Assembly (NCBI RefSeq): GCF_001613365.1
Contig: NZ_BDCF01000001.1
Coordinates: forward strand, 469,921 to 533,920
Length of the DNA: 64,000 nt
From: Nocardia xishanensis NBRC 101358
Lineage (GTDB): Bacteria > Actinomycetota > Actinomycetes > Mycobacteriales > Mycobacteriaceae
Direction of reading: 5' to 3'
A program made the position numbers and the translations under genes. Positions 45,358 to 54,851 of the stretch are shown here, one piece after another (the first letter of the stretch is position 1; every line of letters starts with the position of its first letter). Under the pieces are notes generated by a model, which made no database searches, had not been told where the DNA came from, and saw nothing but the letters and a program-made list of their open reading frames with translations.

Positions 45358-45606
45358 TCACCTCTCAGCGGCAGACCGCACGACACGGGTCACGGCATCG
45401 ATGACGAGCAGACCCGCCACCGCGACCAGGAAGGCCGACAGGACCAGCCACGGCGCGACATACCGGGTCGCCTCGAAAGCGGGCATCTCGCCGATCGCCG
45501 CGAACGACGTCGTGACGGTGCCACGACCCCAGCTCAGCACCGCGAGCACCACCGCGACGACAGCCGCGACGACCCGGCCGAGCGCCACCACCATGTCACG
45601 TCTCAC
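45358..45606 (-). CDS. Two-TM membrane protein (Rv0514-like)
   Basis: An 82-residue protein with two membrane segments (about 6-26 and 51-71). Between them is an extracytoplasmic loop GRGTVTTSFAAIGEMPAFEATRYVAPW. The GTG start at 45606 overlaps the stop of the preceding gene (GTGA). By position downstream of hemB it corresponds to Rv0514 of M. tuberculosis, which is also a small membrane protein; similarity was not tested. Confidence 0.72.
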   Translation of the reverse strand: MRRDMVVALGRVVAAVVAVVLAVLSWGRGTVTTSFAAIGEMPAFEATRYVAPWLVLSAFLVAVAGLLVIDAVTRVVRSAAER

Positions 45607-46394
45607 CGATCGGCTCCGTTCTCGCTGTGCTGCTCGTTCCTGTCCTTGACCAACGGCACCGCCGCACCATCGGCATGCCGTTCGACGCCATCGGCTCCGC
45701 GCTGCTCCGCACCATCAGCGCCGTGTAGTTCCGCACCATCGGCGCTGTGCCGCTCGACGGCAGCAACTCCGCGCGATTCCGAGCTATCGACTCGGCGCTC
45801 CTCCGCACCATCGACTCCGCGCTGTCCCAAACCATCGGTACTGCCCGGTTCCGCACCACCGGAGCTGCGCGGTTCCACACCATCGACTCCGCCCTGCTCC
45901 TCGGCGCTCCCCACCAGCGCCTCCTCACCATCCGCCTCCAGCGCCGCGCCGAGCGCGGTCCGCAGGCCGCGGTGATCACGCGCCCACGCCTGCGCCAGTC
46001 CGCCGTCGCGCAACCGCAGTCCGATCGCCTTCCGCCTGCGCGGCACCCCGCTCAATTCACCGAGGGCTCGCGCGGATTCCCATTCCTCGTCGTTCCAGGA
46101 ATGCTCGTCGCGCTCGGGCAGTACGGCGGCGATGCCGGTGAGCGGCAGGGTCTCGGTGCCCTGACGCAAGGTGGACTCGGTGAGCTCGACGCTCACATGA
46201 CGGCGGCCCGCGACGACTTGCAGCGCAACGAAAGCCGCGATGAGCGCTCCGCAGAAGATCAGGGCGAACCAGTGCACGGGACTTGCCGTGACCAGCTCCA
46301 GCACCAGGACGAGAAGACAGAGCAGCGGGCCGTAAGCTACCGCGCGCCAGCGCGCACCCGGCTCCGTGAACAGAACGGCGTCGCCATCACTCAC
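45603..46394 (-). CDS. Membrane protein with DUF3093/PH-like core and repetitive acidic tail
   Basis: A 263-residue protein. Residues 1-75 include two membrane segments (about 20-42 and 46-64). A strand-rich part follows, HVSVELTESTLRQGTETLPLTGIAAVLPE, resembling PH-like domains of small actinobacterial membrane proteins (tentative). From about residue 160 to 250 the protein is a degenerate decapeptide-like repeat built on GVDGAE, SADGAE and GADGVERH. GTG at 46394 is preceded by GGCGGAGGC, which is part of the dispersed leader repeat. The function is not known. Confidence 0.7.
   Translation of the reverse strand: MSDGDAVLFTEPGARWRAVAYGPLLCLLVLVLELVTASPVHWFALIFCGALIAAFVALQVVAGRRHVSVELTESTLRQGTETLPLTGIAAVLPERDEHSWNDEEWESARALGELSGVPRRRKAIGLRLRDGGLAQAWARDHRGLRTALGAALEADGEEALVGSAEEQGGVDGVEPRSSGGAEPGSTDGLGQRGVDGAEERRVDSSESRGVAAVERHSADGAELHGADGAEQRGADGVERHADGAAVPLVKDRNEQHSENGADR
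45670..45910. repeat. Degenerate ~30-bp tandem repeat in the acidic-tail gene
   Basis: About eight copies of a unit near CTCCGCACCATCGACTCCGC (plus strand) follow one another with substitutions. Spacing is close to 30 bp, so the frame is kept. They encode the GADGAE-type tail. Confidence 0.75.
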
Positions 46395-46445
46395 GCCTCC
46401 GCCTCGCTGGCACTCGGCTCCGGCGTGCGCGATGCGCGCTGCCAC
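46395..46445 (-). repeat. Dispersed leader-like repeat, copy 2
   Basis: On the minus strand: CGCATCGCGCACGCCGGAGC, then CGAGTGCCAGCGAGGCGGAGGC, directly followed by the GTGAG start of the gene at 46394. The blocks match those at 940-1012 and 54852-54988, and the last block provides the Shine-Dalgarno sequence. Confidence 0.65.
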
Positions 46446-46506
46446 GCCGCACTACCCATCGGATCGCGCATCCGGCGCCCGGCGCCGGGTCGCCCCGCCG
46501 ACGAAA

Positions 46507-46626
46507 TCAGCCGACCAGACCGGGCAGCAGCAGGACCGCGACGGTGACCAAGCCGAACAGGATCAGCAGGCTCAGGACGAGCAAGTCTCGTCGCATGCTC
46601 TGCGGCTGCTGGATCACCACTCGCAT
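46507..46626 (-). CDS. 39-residue single-pass membrane peptide
   Basis: An ORF of 40 codons beginning MRVVIQQPQSMRRDLLVL. A hydrophobic segment of about 22 residues (LLVLSLLILFGLVTVAVLLL) ends PGLVG. The ATG at 46626 is preceded by GGAGG at 7-bp spacing, and the positive residues stand before the membrane segment, giving N-in topology. It lies between the 176-residue membrane protein and the PH-like gene on the same strand. No name is known to me; it is a plausible small membrane protein. Confidence 0.7.
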   Translation of the reverse strand: MRVVIQQPQSMRRDLLVLSLLILFGLVTVAVLLLPGLVG

Positions 46627-46783
46627 CTATGCCTCCGATCTCCCGGAGCCAACTGGATGACGCCCTCACGCAAGGTAAGACAACGCATGACCAACAACTA
46701 CCGGTTCCCATGACTACTGTGACAACCCTCACCATACATGTCCGCGCTACCGCGACAAACTCAGTGACGCCACCGTCATTCGG

Positions 46784-47314
46784 TCACCGGAGGCTGTTCT
46801 GGAAGTAAGTCGTCGAGTCCGGACGGAAGCTCAGGAACAGCGCGCCGCCCGCGAGCACGCCCTGCACGATCGCCGCGCCGCCCGCGACCAGCGAGGCCAC
46901 GCCGGTCACCGCGTCCAGGGCGAACAGCGCCGCGACCGCGCCGAGCACCAGCCACACGGCGAGCACCGCCAGCACGGTGCGCGCCCAGAGCTTGCCCCGG
47001 CCGAACTGGTGTACGACCGCGAAGGCGCCCGCCGCCAGCGCCAGTCCGGCCAGCACCATGGCGACCAGCATCAGCGACACCAGCAGTTCGGCGGTGGCCA
47101 TGGCGAAATTCGGGTCGCCCGCCTTGCCCTGATCGAACATCCGCTGGTCGAGATCGGCACGCCGCTGCAACGAGGTGAGCACCGTGCCGACCAGCTGTAC
47201 GACACCGAATCCGATGATCGCCCACCACAATTGGCGAGCGGTACGGATGTCTTCCGGCATCGGCGGCCGGTGCGGAACCGGCACGACGCCCATCGGTCTC
47301 GGGTAGTTCGTCAC
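46784..47314 (-). CDS. Four-TM membrane protein downstream of hemB (Rv0513-like)
   Basis: A 176-residue protein with a proline-rich start ([20 protein letters not shown]). Four hydrophobic segments lie at about 28-46, 72-98, 105-123 and 128-152. GTG at 47314 overlaps the hemB stop (GTGA), so the two are translationally coupled. In M. tuberculosis hemB is also followed by a predicted membrane protein (Rv0513). Function unknown; coupling to hemB suggests a conserved, perhaps haem-related, role. Confidence 0.78.
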   Translation of the reverse strand: MTNYPRPMGVVPVPHRPPMPEDIRTARQLWWAIIGFGVVQLVGTVLTSLQRRADLDQRMFDQGKAGDPNFAMATAELLVSLMLVAMVLAGLALAAGAFAVVHQFGRGKLWARTVLAVLAVWLVLGAVAALFALDAVTGVASLVAGGAAIVQGVLAGGALFLSFRPDSTTYFQNSLR

Positions 47315-48288
47315 GACAACCAGTGTGCGGCCTCGGTCGCCCAGTAGGTGAGCACGATGTCCGCGCCCGCCCGGCGGATACCGGTCAGCGATTCCAGTAC
47401 GGCGCCGCGACGGTCGATCCAGCCGCGCTGCGCCGCGGCGGTGATCATCGCGTACTCGCCGGAGATCTGATAGGCCGCGACCGGCACCGTCGACCGGTCG
47501 GCGACGTCGCGCAGGATGTCCAGGTAGGACATGGCGGGCTTGACCATCACGATGTCGGCACCCTCGGACAGGTCCAGCTCCAGTTCGCGCAGCGACTCCC
47601 TGCGGTTGGCCGGGTCCTGCTGGTAGGTGCGGCGGTCGCCCTCCAGCGAGGAGCCGACGGCCTCGCGGAACGGGCCGTAGAAGGCCGAGGCGTACTTCGC
47701 GGCGTAGGCCAGGATGCCGGTGTCGGTGCGGCCGACCGCGTCGAGGCCGCGCCGGATCGCGCCGACCTGGCCGTCCATCATGCCGCTGGTCCCCAGCAGG
47801 TCGGCGCCCGCCTCGGCCTGGGAGATCGCCATGTCGACGTAGCGGTGCAGGGTCGCGTCGTTGTCCACCGCACCGTTCGAGGCGAGCACGCCGCAGTGGC
47901 CGTGGTCGGTGAACTCGTCCAGGCAGGTGTCGGCCATGACCACGGTCGAGTCGCCCACCTCCTCGGCCAGCGCGCGCAGGCCGCGGTTCAGGATGCCCTT
48001 CGGATCGCTGGCCTGGCTGCCGGTGGCGTCCTTGTCCTCCGGCTTTGGCACGCCGAAGAGCATGAGCCCGCCGACGCCCGCGGTGACGGCCTCCACCGCG
48101 GCCTTGCGCAGCGAGTCCATCGAATGCTGGTAGACCCCCGGCATCGAACCGATCTCGCGCGGTTCCTCCAGCCCGTCGGCGACGAACATCGGCAGCACCA
48201 AATGCCGTGGTTCCAACGTGGTTTCGGCCACGAGACGGCGCAGAGCGGGAGTACGGCGCAACCGCCGCGGGCGGTCCATTCCGGTCAT
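47311..48288 (-). CDS. hemB: Delta-aminolevulinic acid dehydratase (porphobilinogen synthase)
   Basis: Condenses two 5-aminolevulinate molecules to porphobilinogen. The 325-residue TIM-barrel protein has the metal-site region [15 protein letters not shown] with cysteines, the lysines in [14 protein letters not shown] and the Schiff-base lysine in [23 protein letters not shown] follows. Length and motifs match HemB of mycobacteria. Start ATG at 48288; ATG at 48279 is possible. It leads a minus-strand group with the coupled membrane protein. The upstream 176 bp are shared with a divergent TPR/Sel1-like gene. Confidence 0.95.
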   Translation of the reverse strand: MTGMDRPRRLRRTPALRRLVAETTLEPRHLVLPMFVADGLEEPREIGSMPGVYQHSMDSLRKAAVEAVTAGVGGLMLFGVPKPEDKDATGSQASDPKGILNRGLRALAEEVGDSTVVMADTCLDEFTDHGHCGVLASNGAVDNDATLHRYVDMAISQAEAGADLLGTSGMMDGQVGAIRRGLDAVGRTDTGILAYAAKYASAFYGPFREAVGSSLEGDRRTYQQDPANRRESLRELELDLSEGADIVMVKPAMSYLDILRDVADRSTVPVAAYQISGEYAMITAAAQRGWIDRRGAVLESLTGIRRAGADIVLTYWATEAAHWLS

Positions 48289-48464
48289 GAATCGCACGAT
48301 ACGCCTGCTCGCGGAAGGTGTCGCGAGCGCATCGGACGGCGGTGACCCCGCCCACCTCCCGCTTCGGTTCGCGACCACGGCTGCCCTCGTGGACCCGTCC
48401 CCACGATCACGAGATTCTGCGCCATCCTGAAATCGGGGCACGCACGGACCTCGGAGGCAAGGCG

Positions 48465-49259
48465 ATGACAGGTTACGACCGGTACGGATCGCGACTGGCG
48501 GCGTTGCGGCGGTTCGCCGACGGCGGGGACGTGTGGGCGATGGAGCGATTGGCCGAGGCACTACGGGAGGCGAACGACCCGGGCGGTGCGGAGCAATGGC
48601 TGCGGCGGGCGGCGGAGCTCGGCAGCGATTCCGCGCTCGTCCCGCTCGGCGAGCTCGCGGTGGCGGACGGGCGCGTCGCGGAGGGCATCGGATGGTGGGA
48701 GCAGGCCGTCGCCGCCGGTTGCGCGGGAGCCGATCTCCAGCTCGGCGCACTTTACCTGGAGCGAGGGGAACTGGACGCGGCCGAGCGCTGGTTGCGTCCG
48801 GCGGCGGAGGCGGGCGCACCGGAGGCGATGGGAAACATGGGCGTGATCGCGCACCGGCGCGGGGACGACGAGTCGGCCGTGTGCTGGTACGAGCGCGCCG
48901 CCGAGGCCGGAAACCCCACGGCGATGCGGAGTCTCGGCGTACATCTGGCCCGCGCCGGTGCGTTCGAGCGCGCCGTCGAGCTGCTCACCGAGGCCGTGCG
49001 ACGTGGCCGCCGTGACGCCATGGCGGTGCTCGGCGCGGTGTATTCGGATCGCGGCGAATTCGACGAAGGCGAGCAGTGGCTGCGCCGAGGTGCGGCGGCG
49101 GGCGATCCCGACTCGATGTTCCTCCTGGCGACGACGCTGCGGGACCGCCGAACCACCGGCACGCCGAACGGCGCCGCGGCCGGCGAAGCGTCCCACTGGC
49201 TGCGCCGGGCAGCCGATCTCGGCCACCCCGAAGCCCTCCGGCTGCTGCTCGACTCGTGA
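48465..49259 (+). CDS. Sel1/TPR repeat protein
   Basis: A 264-residue soluble protein of about seven helix-turn-helix repeats. Units include [85 protein letters not shown] and so on, in Sel1-like periodicity. Such proteins are scaffolds for protein interaction. There is no signal peptide and no extra domain. ATG at 48465 follows CGGAGG. It is divergent from hemB with no sign of functional linkage. Confidence 0.82.
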   Translation: MTGYDRYGSRLAALRRFADGGDVWAMERLAEALREANDPGGAEQWLRRAAELGSDSALVPLGELAVADGRVAEGIGWWEQAVAAGCAGADLQLGALYLERGELDAAERWLRPAAEAGAPEAMGNMGVIAHRRGDDESAVCWYERAAEAGNPTAMRSLGVHLARAGAFERAVELLTEAVRRGRRDAMAVLGAVYSDRGEFDEGEQWLRRGAAAGDPDSMFLLATTLRDRRTTGTPNGAAAGEASHWLRRAADLGHPEALRLLLDS

Positions 49260-49420
49260 CACCGCCCTCGCCTCAACAGGCCATCACTCGCGACCGGTCA
49301 ATTCACCATCGGGCAGTCGCGTCATCGCATTAAGCGATTGTTCGGGAGACGCCAAGCAGGATCAATAGGTTTGAGACAACACGGAAACGAACCGCAGGAC
49401 AAACAAATTGGGGGACCCCG

Positions 49421-49804
49421 ATGAAGAAGCCGATCACCACCCTGCTGCGCGTGTCGCTGACCGCGGCCATCGCCGGATCGCTGCTCGGCGTCACCGCGGG
49501 CCCCGCCTCGGCGGGTTCGGACAAATGGGGCGCCATCGCGTACTCGCCGTCGACCGGCGTGACGGGCGCTTCGTGGAACTACAGCACGGACGCCAGGGCC
49601 GAACGCGCGGCGATCGACTCCTGCGACGAATCGGACTGTCGCGTGCTGCTGAACTTCGTCAACAAATGCGGCGCCGTCGCGCGCGCCAAGGACAACAGCT
49701 GGTCCTTCGGGCGCGGCCCGAACCGCGCCGAGGCGACCGCCAACGCGATCGGCGCGGCGACCGGACGCCACCCGGTGATCAAACGTTCCGTCTGCACCGA
49801 CTGA
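49421..49804 (+). CDS. DUF4189 secreted protein
   Basis: A 127-residue exported protein. The signal peptide is LLRVSLTAAIAGSLLGVTAG with cleavage after ASA near residue 31. The mature part follows DUF4189: WGAIAYSPSTGVTGASWNYS, a RAERAAIDSCDESDCRVL segment, NKCGAVA and RHPVIKRSVCTD. Four cysteines could make two disulfides. ATG at 49421 after GGGGGA. Function unknown; such proteins are numerous in Nocardia. Confidence 0.85.
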   Translation: MKKPITTLLRVSLTAAIAGSLLGVTAGPASAGSDKWGAIAYSPSTGVTGASWNYSTDARAERAAIDSCDESDCRVLLNFVNKCGAVARAKDNSWSFGRGPNRAEATANAIGAATGRHPVIKRSVCTD

Positions 49805-49913
49805 CGAGCGCGAAAAGTGTTGCAGCCAGCGGTTTTTGTCGGTGGCCAGGGGTAGAATCGAAGCTGTGTTCGAGGGGATCCGCCGGGTTCCCGATCGCGA
49901 GGGGAGGACGTAC

Positions 49914-50195
49914 ATGCCCGCGACCGAAACCGCCCGAAAGTCCACCGTCATCACGCCGTACCGGCCATTGGAGAAGCGGCCGCTGCCGCCGGGCCGCCCG
50001 CGCAAGTGGTACATCACGCACAACCGCAGGCTCAAGGCGATGCGGCTGACCATCGCCCTGCTCGACTCGGGAATCTACCTGCCGACCCAGGCGAGCAACG
50101 AAAAGATCCGGAATACAGCCGAACTCGTCGGCATACGCCCGCCCTCGGACACCACGTGCCGCCTGGTACGAACCCTTCTGCGTTACAGCCGATGA
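49914..50195 (+). CDS. Small basic hypothetical protein
   Basis: A 93-residue basic protein with PYRPLEKRPLPPGRPRKWYITHNRRLKAMRLTIALLDSGIYLPTQ. A proline/arginine-rich part is followed by helices. The ATG at 49914 has a strong GGGGAGG at proper spacing, which decides the start. No motif is recognised; a nucleic-acid-binding role is possible but only suggested by charge. A strong terminator follows the stop. Confidence 0.6.
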   Translation: MPATETARKSTVITPYRPLEKRPLPPGRPRKWYITHNRRLKAMRLTIALLDSGIYLPTQASNEKIRNTAELVGIRPPSDTTCRLVRTLLRYSR

Positions 50196-50224
50196 CAGCG
50201 TCCGGCCCGAGGCCGGGCGCGAAA

Positions 50225-50256
50225 GCGAAACGCCCACAACGCGGTGGGCGTTTCGC
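50225..50256. terminator. Bidirectional terminator
   Basis: A perfect 13-bp stem, GCGAAACGCCCAC (50225-50237) and GTGGGCGTTTCGC (50244-50256), with loop AACGCG. It lies between the convergent stops at 50195 and 50292. Confidence 0.88.
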
Positions 50257-50291
50257 CGCGCGCGAGCTCCGTCGGTGCGGCCCGAACCGTC

Positions 50292-50561
50292 TCAGCCGAT
50301 GGGCGGCGTGAACAAACACCGCGGCGGGTACGCCATTGCCGCACTGCTGCCAGGCACCGGGACAAAGCATGCCAGCAGCCTGACCAAGGTGCTGGACAAG
50401 GCACTGGATCCGGTCGCCGAACCCGATTCCAAATCCGCGGCCGAACCGGTCCCCGCCACGGGAGCCAAGGCGGGCGCCGCGCAGGCCTGGGCGGCCGAAG
50501 CGGCACCGATGGTCAACGAAAGCAGGCCAATCGCAATAGTTTTCGTCATCAAGTGGGGCAT
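50292..50561 (-). CDS. Small secreted peptide with C-terminal cysteines (3)
   Basis: An 89-residue exported protein. The signal peptide is TKTIAIGLLSLTIGAASAAQ with cleavage near ACA/APA around residue 29. A linker rich in Ala, Gly and Ser follows, and two cysteines come near the end (CFVPVPGSSAAMAYPPRC, C-x16-C). It starts at ATG 50561 or at the in-frame ATG 50549. An overlapping plus-strand frame exists, but it lacks a signal peptide and good start. It resembles the genes at 44738 and 45053 in plan. Confidence 0.62.
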   Translation of the reverse strand: MPHLMTKTIAIGLLSLTIGAASAAQACAAPALAPVAGTGSAADLESGSATGSSALSSTLVRLLACFVPVPGSSAAMAYPPRCLFTPPIG

Positions 50562-50720
50562 GGCGCTACCGCCTTTCGAATAACACTCTCAATCGTGTAT
50601 CGGTGACGGTAGCGCTATCCAGCCAAAGTGAAACGCCCGTATTTCTATGGGCGACCGGCGGAGCCGTGCCCGGAGTCGCCGTACCACGGGAAGCAACTCG
50701 AAGCAGCGCGGCCCAGAACG

Positions 50721-50750
50721 CGAAACGCCCACCGTGGGGTGAGCGTTTCG
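50721..50750 (-). terminator. Terminator of the rex-hemACD operon
   Basis: CGAAACGCCCACC (50721-50733) pairs with GGTGAGCGTTTCG (50738-50750) with one mismatch, around loop GTGG. It lies 39 bp after the hemD stop. The stem sequence is nearly the same as that of the terminator at 50225. Confidence 0.78.
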
Positions 50751-50788
50751 ACGCGCCGATACCTACCCGGACGCGGAGCGGACGGCAC

Positions 50789-52351
50789 CTATCGGCTGCG
50801 CCGGCTCTTCTTGCGCGGCGGCGGAAGCAGACCCTCGGCGCGCAGCCGGGCGGCGTGCTCGGCGAGCGCCTCGACCAGCGGGCCGACCTGTGCGGTCTCG
50901 GGCTGCACGTCCACGCGCAGGCCGAACTCGATAGCCGTCTCGGCGGTCTTCGGGCCGATGCAGGCCACGATGGTGCGCGCGTGCGGCTTACCCGCGATGC
51001 CTACCAGGTTGCGCACCGTGGAGGACGAGGTGAACAGGACCGCGTCGAAACCACCGGTTTTGATCATCTCGCGGGTCTCCGCTGGCGGCGGCGAGGCGCG
51101 CACCGTGCGGTAGGCGGTCACGTCGTCGATCTCCCAGCCGCGGTCGCGCAGACCCTCGGCCAGTGTCTCGGTGGCGATGTCGGCGCGGGGCAGCAGCACC
51201 CGGTTCACCGGATCGAAAACGTCGTCGTACGGCGGGAAGTCGGCGAGCAGGCCCTCGGAGGACTGCTCACCCGAGGGCACCAACTCCGGGTTGATGCCGA
51301 ACGAGCGCACCTTGTCTGCGGTGGCCTCGCCGACGCAGGCGATCTTCACACCGCTGAACGCCCGCGCGTCCAAACCGAATTCGGCGAACTTCTCCCACAC
51401 CGCGCGCACCGCGTTCGTGGAGGTGAACACCACCCACTGGTAGCGGCCGTCGACCAGGCCCTTCACCGCGCGCTCCATCTGCGCGGGGCTGCGCGGCGGC
51501 TCGACCGCGATGGTCGGCACCTCCATCGGGATGGCGCCGTGCGTGACGAGTCGCTCGCTCATCTCGGCGGCCTGATCCTTGGTGCGCGGCACGAGCACGG
51601 TCCAGCCGTACAGCGCGCGCGACTCCCACCACGACATCTTCGACCGGGAGGCGACCGCCTTGCCGATGGTCACCACCAGCGGTCCGACCAGCTCGGACGC
51701 GGCGCTGTTCAGCGTGGCCAAGGTGGCCTCGATGGTCCGCTGCTGGCGGGTGGTGCCGCGCACCGTCACCGCGACCGGGGTCTGCGGCGCCATACCGTGC
51801 TCCACCAGGGCGCTCGCGGTCTCGGCCAAGTGGCCGGAGGTGGCGTGCAGCACCAGCGGGCCGGGCGCGGCGGCCAGCGCGGCCCAGTCGACCTCGCCGC
51901 GCACGTCGGCCTCGGTGTGGCCGGAGCCGAGCGCGATACCGGCGTAACTGGGCACCGCGGAGCCGTTGGGCAGGCCGGGCAGTACCTCGAACACCATGTG
52001 CGAGCGAGTCACCGTGGTGACCTCGGTGATCACCGAATCGGCCGTCAGCGGATCGCCCGCGACGACGCGGACCACGTCGTGGCCCGCGCGCGCCTCGGCG
52101 ATGAGGGTCTTCGCGACCTCCGCGGGCTCGCCGAGGGCGGGGCGCACGTCGACCGGCCGCGTGCCGTCCTCGTTCTCCTCGACCGCGGTACCGATCAGCG
52201 CGAGCACACCCTTGTCGACATCGGGATCGGTGAACGCCAGTGTCGCCCGCCCGAGCACCTCGCGCGCACGCACTGTCAGCAGCGCCGGGTCACCGGGACC
52301 CGACCCGACGAACAAGATCCGACCGGGGTGCTTCTTGGTGGCTCGGCTCAT
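50789..52351 (-). CDS. hemD: Uroporphyrinogen-III synthase fused to uroporphyrinogen-III C-methyltransferase-like domain
   Basis: A 520-residue two-domain protein, as in Rv0511. The N-terminal ~250 residues are a SUMT/CysG-like methyltransferase fold ([20 protein letters not shown], and later [10 protein letters not shown]). The C-terminal ~260 residues are uroporphyrinogen-III synthase ([51 protein letters not shown]). It ends with a very basic tail ([11 protein letters not shown]). It closes the hydroxymethylbilane ring into uroporphyrinogen III; whether the first domain still methylates is unknown. It starts at ATG 52351, overlapping hemC by ATGA. Confidence 0.92.
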   Translation of the reverse strand: MSRATKKHPGRILFVGSGPGDPALLTVRAREVLGRATLAFTDPDVDKGVLALIGTAVEENEDGTRPVDVRPALGEPAEVAKTLIAEARAGHDVVRVVAGDPLTADSVITEVTTVTRSHMVFEVLPGLPNGSAVPSYAGIALGSGHTEADVRGEVDWAALAAAPGPLVLHATSGHLAETASALVEHGMAPQTPVAVTVRGTTRQQRTIEATLATLNSAASELVGPLVVTIGKAVASRSKMSWWESRALYGWTVLVPRTKDQAAEMSERLVTHGAIPMEVPTIAVEPPRSPAQMERAVKGLVDGRYQWVVFTSTNAVRAVWEKFAEFGLDARAFSGVKIACVGEATADKVRSFGINPELVPSGEQSSEGLLADFPPYDDVFDPVNRVLLPRADIATETLAEGLRDRGWEIDDVTAYRTVRASPPPAETREMIKTGGFDAVLFTSSSTVRNLVGIAGKPHARTIVACIGPKTAETAIEFGLRVDVQPETAQVGPLVEALAEHAARLRAEGLLPPPRKKSRRSR

Positions 52352-53442
52352 TGGCTGTTCTCCATTGGGCTGGGATTGCTGATACGACCTTCGGCCGCGC
52401 CCGGTCGCGACCGCTGCAAGTTCGGGACGTCACCTGAGCGCTCGGTTCTCGCTTCGGCGGTGTCGTCTGTTCCGGGTGCGCCGAGCAGCTCGCGTGCCCC
52501 CAGCTCCAAGAGCTCTTGCGCGAGCGCGCGGCCGAGCCGATCGGCCTCGGCGGGCGCTCCGACCGCCGAGGCGCGCAGCACCTCGGACCCGTCGGCGGCC
52601 GCGGCGCAGGCGCGCAGCGAGAGTTCGTCGACGATGCGGCCCTCGTCGTCGAGCGACTCGACGACCTCGGCCAGCGCGCCGATCGGCGCGGTGCATCCGG
52701 CCTCGAGCTCGGCGAGCAACGATCGTTCCGCGATGACGGCGGCCCTGGTGGCCGCGTCGTCGAGCCCGGTCAGCGCCGCGATGGCCACGGTGTCGTCGCT
52801 GCGGCATTCGACCGCGAGCGCGCCCTGCGCCGGGGCCGGCAGCATCTGCACCGGCTCCAGCGCCTCGGTCACGGCGTCGAGTCTGCCGATTCTGGACAGT
52901 CCGGCTCTGGCCACCACGACCGCGTCCAGCTCACCCTCGGTGACCTTGCGCAGCCTGGTGTCGAGGTTGCCGCGCAGCGGCACGATGTCCAGACCGAGGC
53001 CGAGCGCGGCCAGCTGGGCCGCGCGGCGCGGCGCCGAGGTGCCGATCTTGGAACCGGCGGGCAGTTCGCCCAGCACCAGCCCGTCGCGCGCCACCAGGGC
53101 GTCGCGCGGATCCTCGCGGGGCGGGATGGCGGCGATGATGAAACGCGCGTCAGGCGCGGTCGGCAGGTCCTTGTAGGAGTGCACCGCGATGTCGATGGCG
53201 CCCGAGGCCAGCTCGTCGCGCAGCGCCGAGGTGAACACGCCGACGCCGATGTTCTGCACCGGATCGGAGGAGAGATCGCCCGGCGTCTTCACCACGACGA
53301 GCTCGGCCGGATGTCCCGCCGCGATCAGCGCGTCGCGCACGGTGCCCGCCTGGGTCAGCGCGAGCAGGCTGCCTCGGGTGCCGATACGCCACGGCGTGGT
53401 GCCGTCGGCGGTCATGTTGTCCTCTTCCTGAACGACTGTCAT
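52348..53442 (-). CDS. hemC: Hydroxymethylbilane synthase (porphobilinogen deaminase)
   Basis: A 364-residue enzyme that polymerises four porphobilinogens. Family signatures are [37 protein letters not shown] and the dipyrromethane cofactor cysteine in [13 protein letters not shown]. An Ala/Glu/Arg-rich extension of about 40 residues at the C-terminus (from [13 protein letters not shown]) is longer than in most bacteria. ATG at 53442 overlaps the hemA stop (ATGA), and its stop overlaps the hemD start, so hemA-hemC-hemD are translationally coupled. Confidence 0.95.
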   Translation of the reverse strand: MTVVQEEDNMTADGTTPWRIGTRGSLLALTQAGTVRDALIAAGHPAELVVVKTPGDLSSDPVQNIGVGVFTSALRDELASGAIDIAVHSYKDLPTAPDARFIIAAIPPREDPRDALVARDGLVLGELPAGSKIGTSAPRRAAQLAALGLGLDIVPLRGNLDTRLRKVTEGELDAVVVARAGLSRIGRLDAVTEALEPVQMLPAPAQGALAVECRSDDTVAIAALTGLDDAATRAAVIAERSLLAELEAGCTAPIGALAEVVESLDDEGRIVDELSLRACAAAADGSEVLRASAVGAPAEADRLGRALAQELLELGARELLGAPGTDDTAEARTERSGDVPNLQRSRPGAAEGRISNPSPMENSQ

Positions 53443-54851
53443 GCCGACTTGCCCTCCTCGCCGAGGTGTCCCAAAGTGAAGTCGTCGGCGAGCCCGGCGC
53501 CGAGTTCACCGGTGATCGTGCTGATCTCCATCGGCGCGGCAACCGCTTGGGCCGCGCCTGGCTTGAGTTCGAACAGTTCGCGTAGTGCCTCGGCGTAGCT
53601 GTCGCCGCCCGGCGTCGACGCGAGTTGCTTCACCCGCACCGTCGGCGCGTGCAGCAGCTTGTCGACCACCCGGCGCACGGTGCGCGCCACCTCGTCGCGC
53701 TCCGGATCGGCCAGGCCGGGCAACCGCGAATCCAGCCGCAGCAGTTCGGCTTCCACCACCTCGGCGGCGCGCTGGCGCAGGGCGGCGACCGTCGGGGTCA
53801 CCTCGGCCATGCGCTGGCCCGCCAGGTACTTGGCGAGTTCGTCGGCGACGATCGACCGTGCGGCGGCGGTGTCGTCGGCCGCGGCGCCCGCGGCCGGATC
53901 GCGCTGCAGAGTCTCGATGTCGATGACCGCGACGCCGGGCAGACCCGCCACCGCGTGCTCCACGTCGCGCGGCAGGCCGAGATCGCAGAACACCAGCGGG
54001 CGTTCCGTCGCCGGGAATTCGGCGCGATCGCGATCGGCGAGGGCGCGGTGGGTGTCGGCCAGCGTCACCACGGCGCCGACGGCTCCGGTACAGGTCACCA
54101 CCACGTCGGCGGCGGCCATCGCCTCGGTGAGCCGGGACAGCTCGAGCGCCGACGACTCGACGCCGTAGGAGCCCGCGGTCTCGGCGAGGCGGCGTGCCCG
54201 GTCGATGGTCCGGTTGACCACGATGATGCGGCCGATGCCGGCGCGCGACAGATGCGCCACGGCGAGCCCGCCCATCGCGCCCGCGCCGACGACCACGGCG
54301 GTGCGACCCGTCAGTTCGCCGAGAACCTGCTTGGCCCGATCCAGCGCCACCGACACCACGGACGCGCCCGCCCGGTCGATGCCGGTCTCGGCGTGCACCC
54401 GCTTGCCGACCCGCAGCGCGTGCTGGGCCAGCTCGTGCAAGGTGCGCCCGACGGCCTGCTGGGCGTCGGCGGTGGCGTAGGCGCCGCGGATCTGGCTGAG
54501 CACCTGCTGCTCGCCGACGACCATCGAGTCGAGTCCGCTTGCCACCGCGAACAGGTGCTCGGCGGCGGCCTCGCTGTAGCGCACGTAGGCGTGCTTGGTG
54601 AGATCGGGCAGCGGCAGCCCGGAATGCTTGGTGAGCAGGTCGCCGACCTCGGCCAGACCGCCGTGGAATGCGTCGACCACCGCGTAGACCTCGACGCGGT
54701 TGCAGGTCGAGACGATCATCGCTTCGGCGATGTGGCTGGAGGCGAGCATGCGATCGATCAGCTTGGGCCGGTCGGCATCGGTGATGGCGACCTTCTCCAG
54801 CACTGCGACGGGAGCGCTGCGGTGCGAGATCCCGACCAGTAGAACGCTCAT
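53439..54851 (-). CDS. hemA: Glutamyl-tRNA reductase
   Basis: First committed enzyme of the C5 pathway, reducing Glu-tRNA(Glu) to glutamate-1-semialdehyde, the substrate of HemL. The 470-residue protein has the catalytic cysteine in [14 protein letters not shown] near residue 50, [20 protein letters not shown], the NADPH motif [15 protein letters not shown], and a C-terminal dimerisation helix region. ATG at 54851 overlaps the stop of a short ORF that itself overlaps rex, so translation may pass from rex to hemA by reinitiation. Known Rex control of rex-hemACD in Streptomyces fits the layout. Confidence 0.95.
   Translation of the reverse strand: MSVLLVGISHRSAPVAVLEKVAITDADRPKLIDRMLASSHIAEAMIVSTCNRVEVYAVVDAFHGGLAEVGDLLTKHSGLPLPDLTKHAYVRYSEAAAEHLFAVASGLDSMVVGEQQVLSQIRGAYATADAQQAVGRTLHELAQHALRVGKRVHAETGIDRAGASVVSVALDRAKQVLGELTGRTAVVVGAGAMGGLAVAHLSRAGIGRIIVVNRTIDRARRLAETAGSYGVESSALELSRLTEAMAAADVVVTCTGAVGAVVTLADTHRALADRDRAEFPATERPLVFCDLGLPRDVEHAVAGLPGVAVIDIETLQRDPAAGAAADDTAAARSIVADELAKYLAGQRMAEVTPTVAALRQRAAEVVEAELLRLDSRLPGLADPERDEVARTVRRVVDKLLHAPTVRVKQLASTPGGDSYAEALRELFELKPGAAQAVAAPMEISTITGELGAGLADDFTLGHLGEEGKSA

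Noticed and set aside
50275..50583. Plus-strand 102-codon frame over the secreted peptide gene at 50292
   Set aside because: No signal peptide or good start; the opposite strand gives a typical exported peptide with a suitable start.
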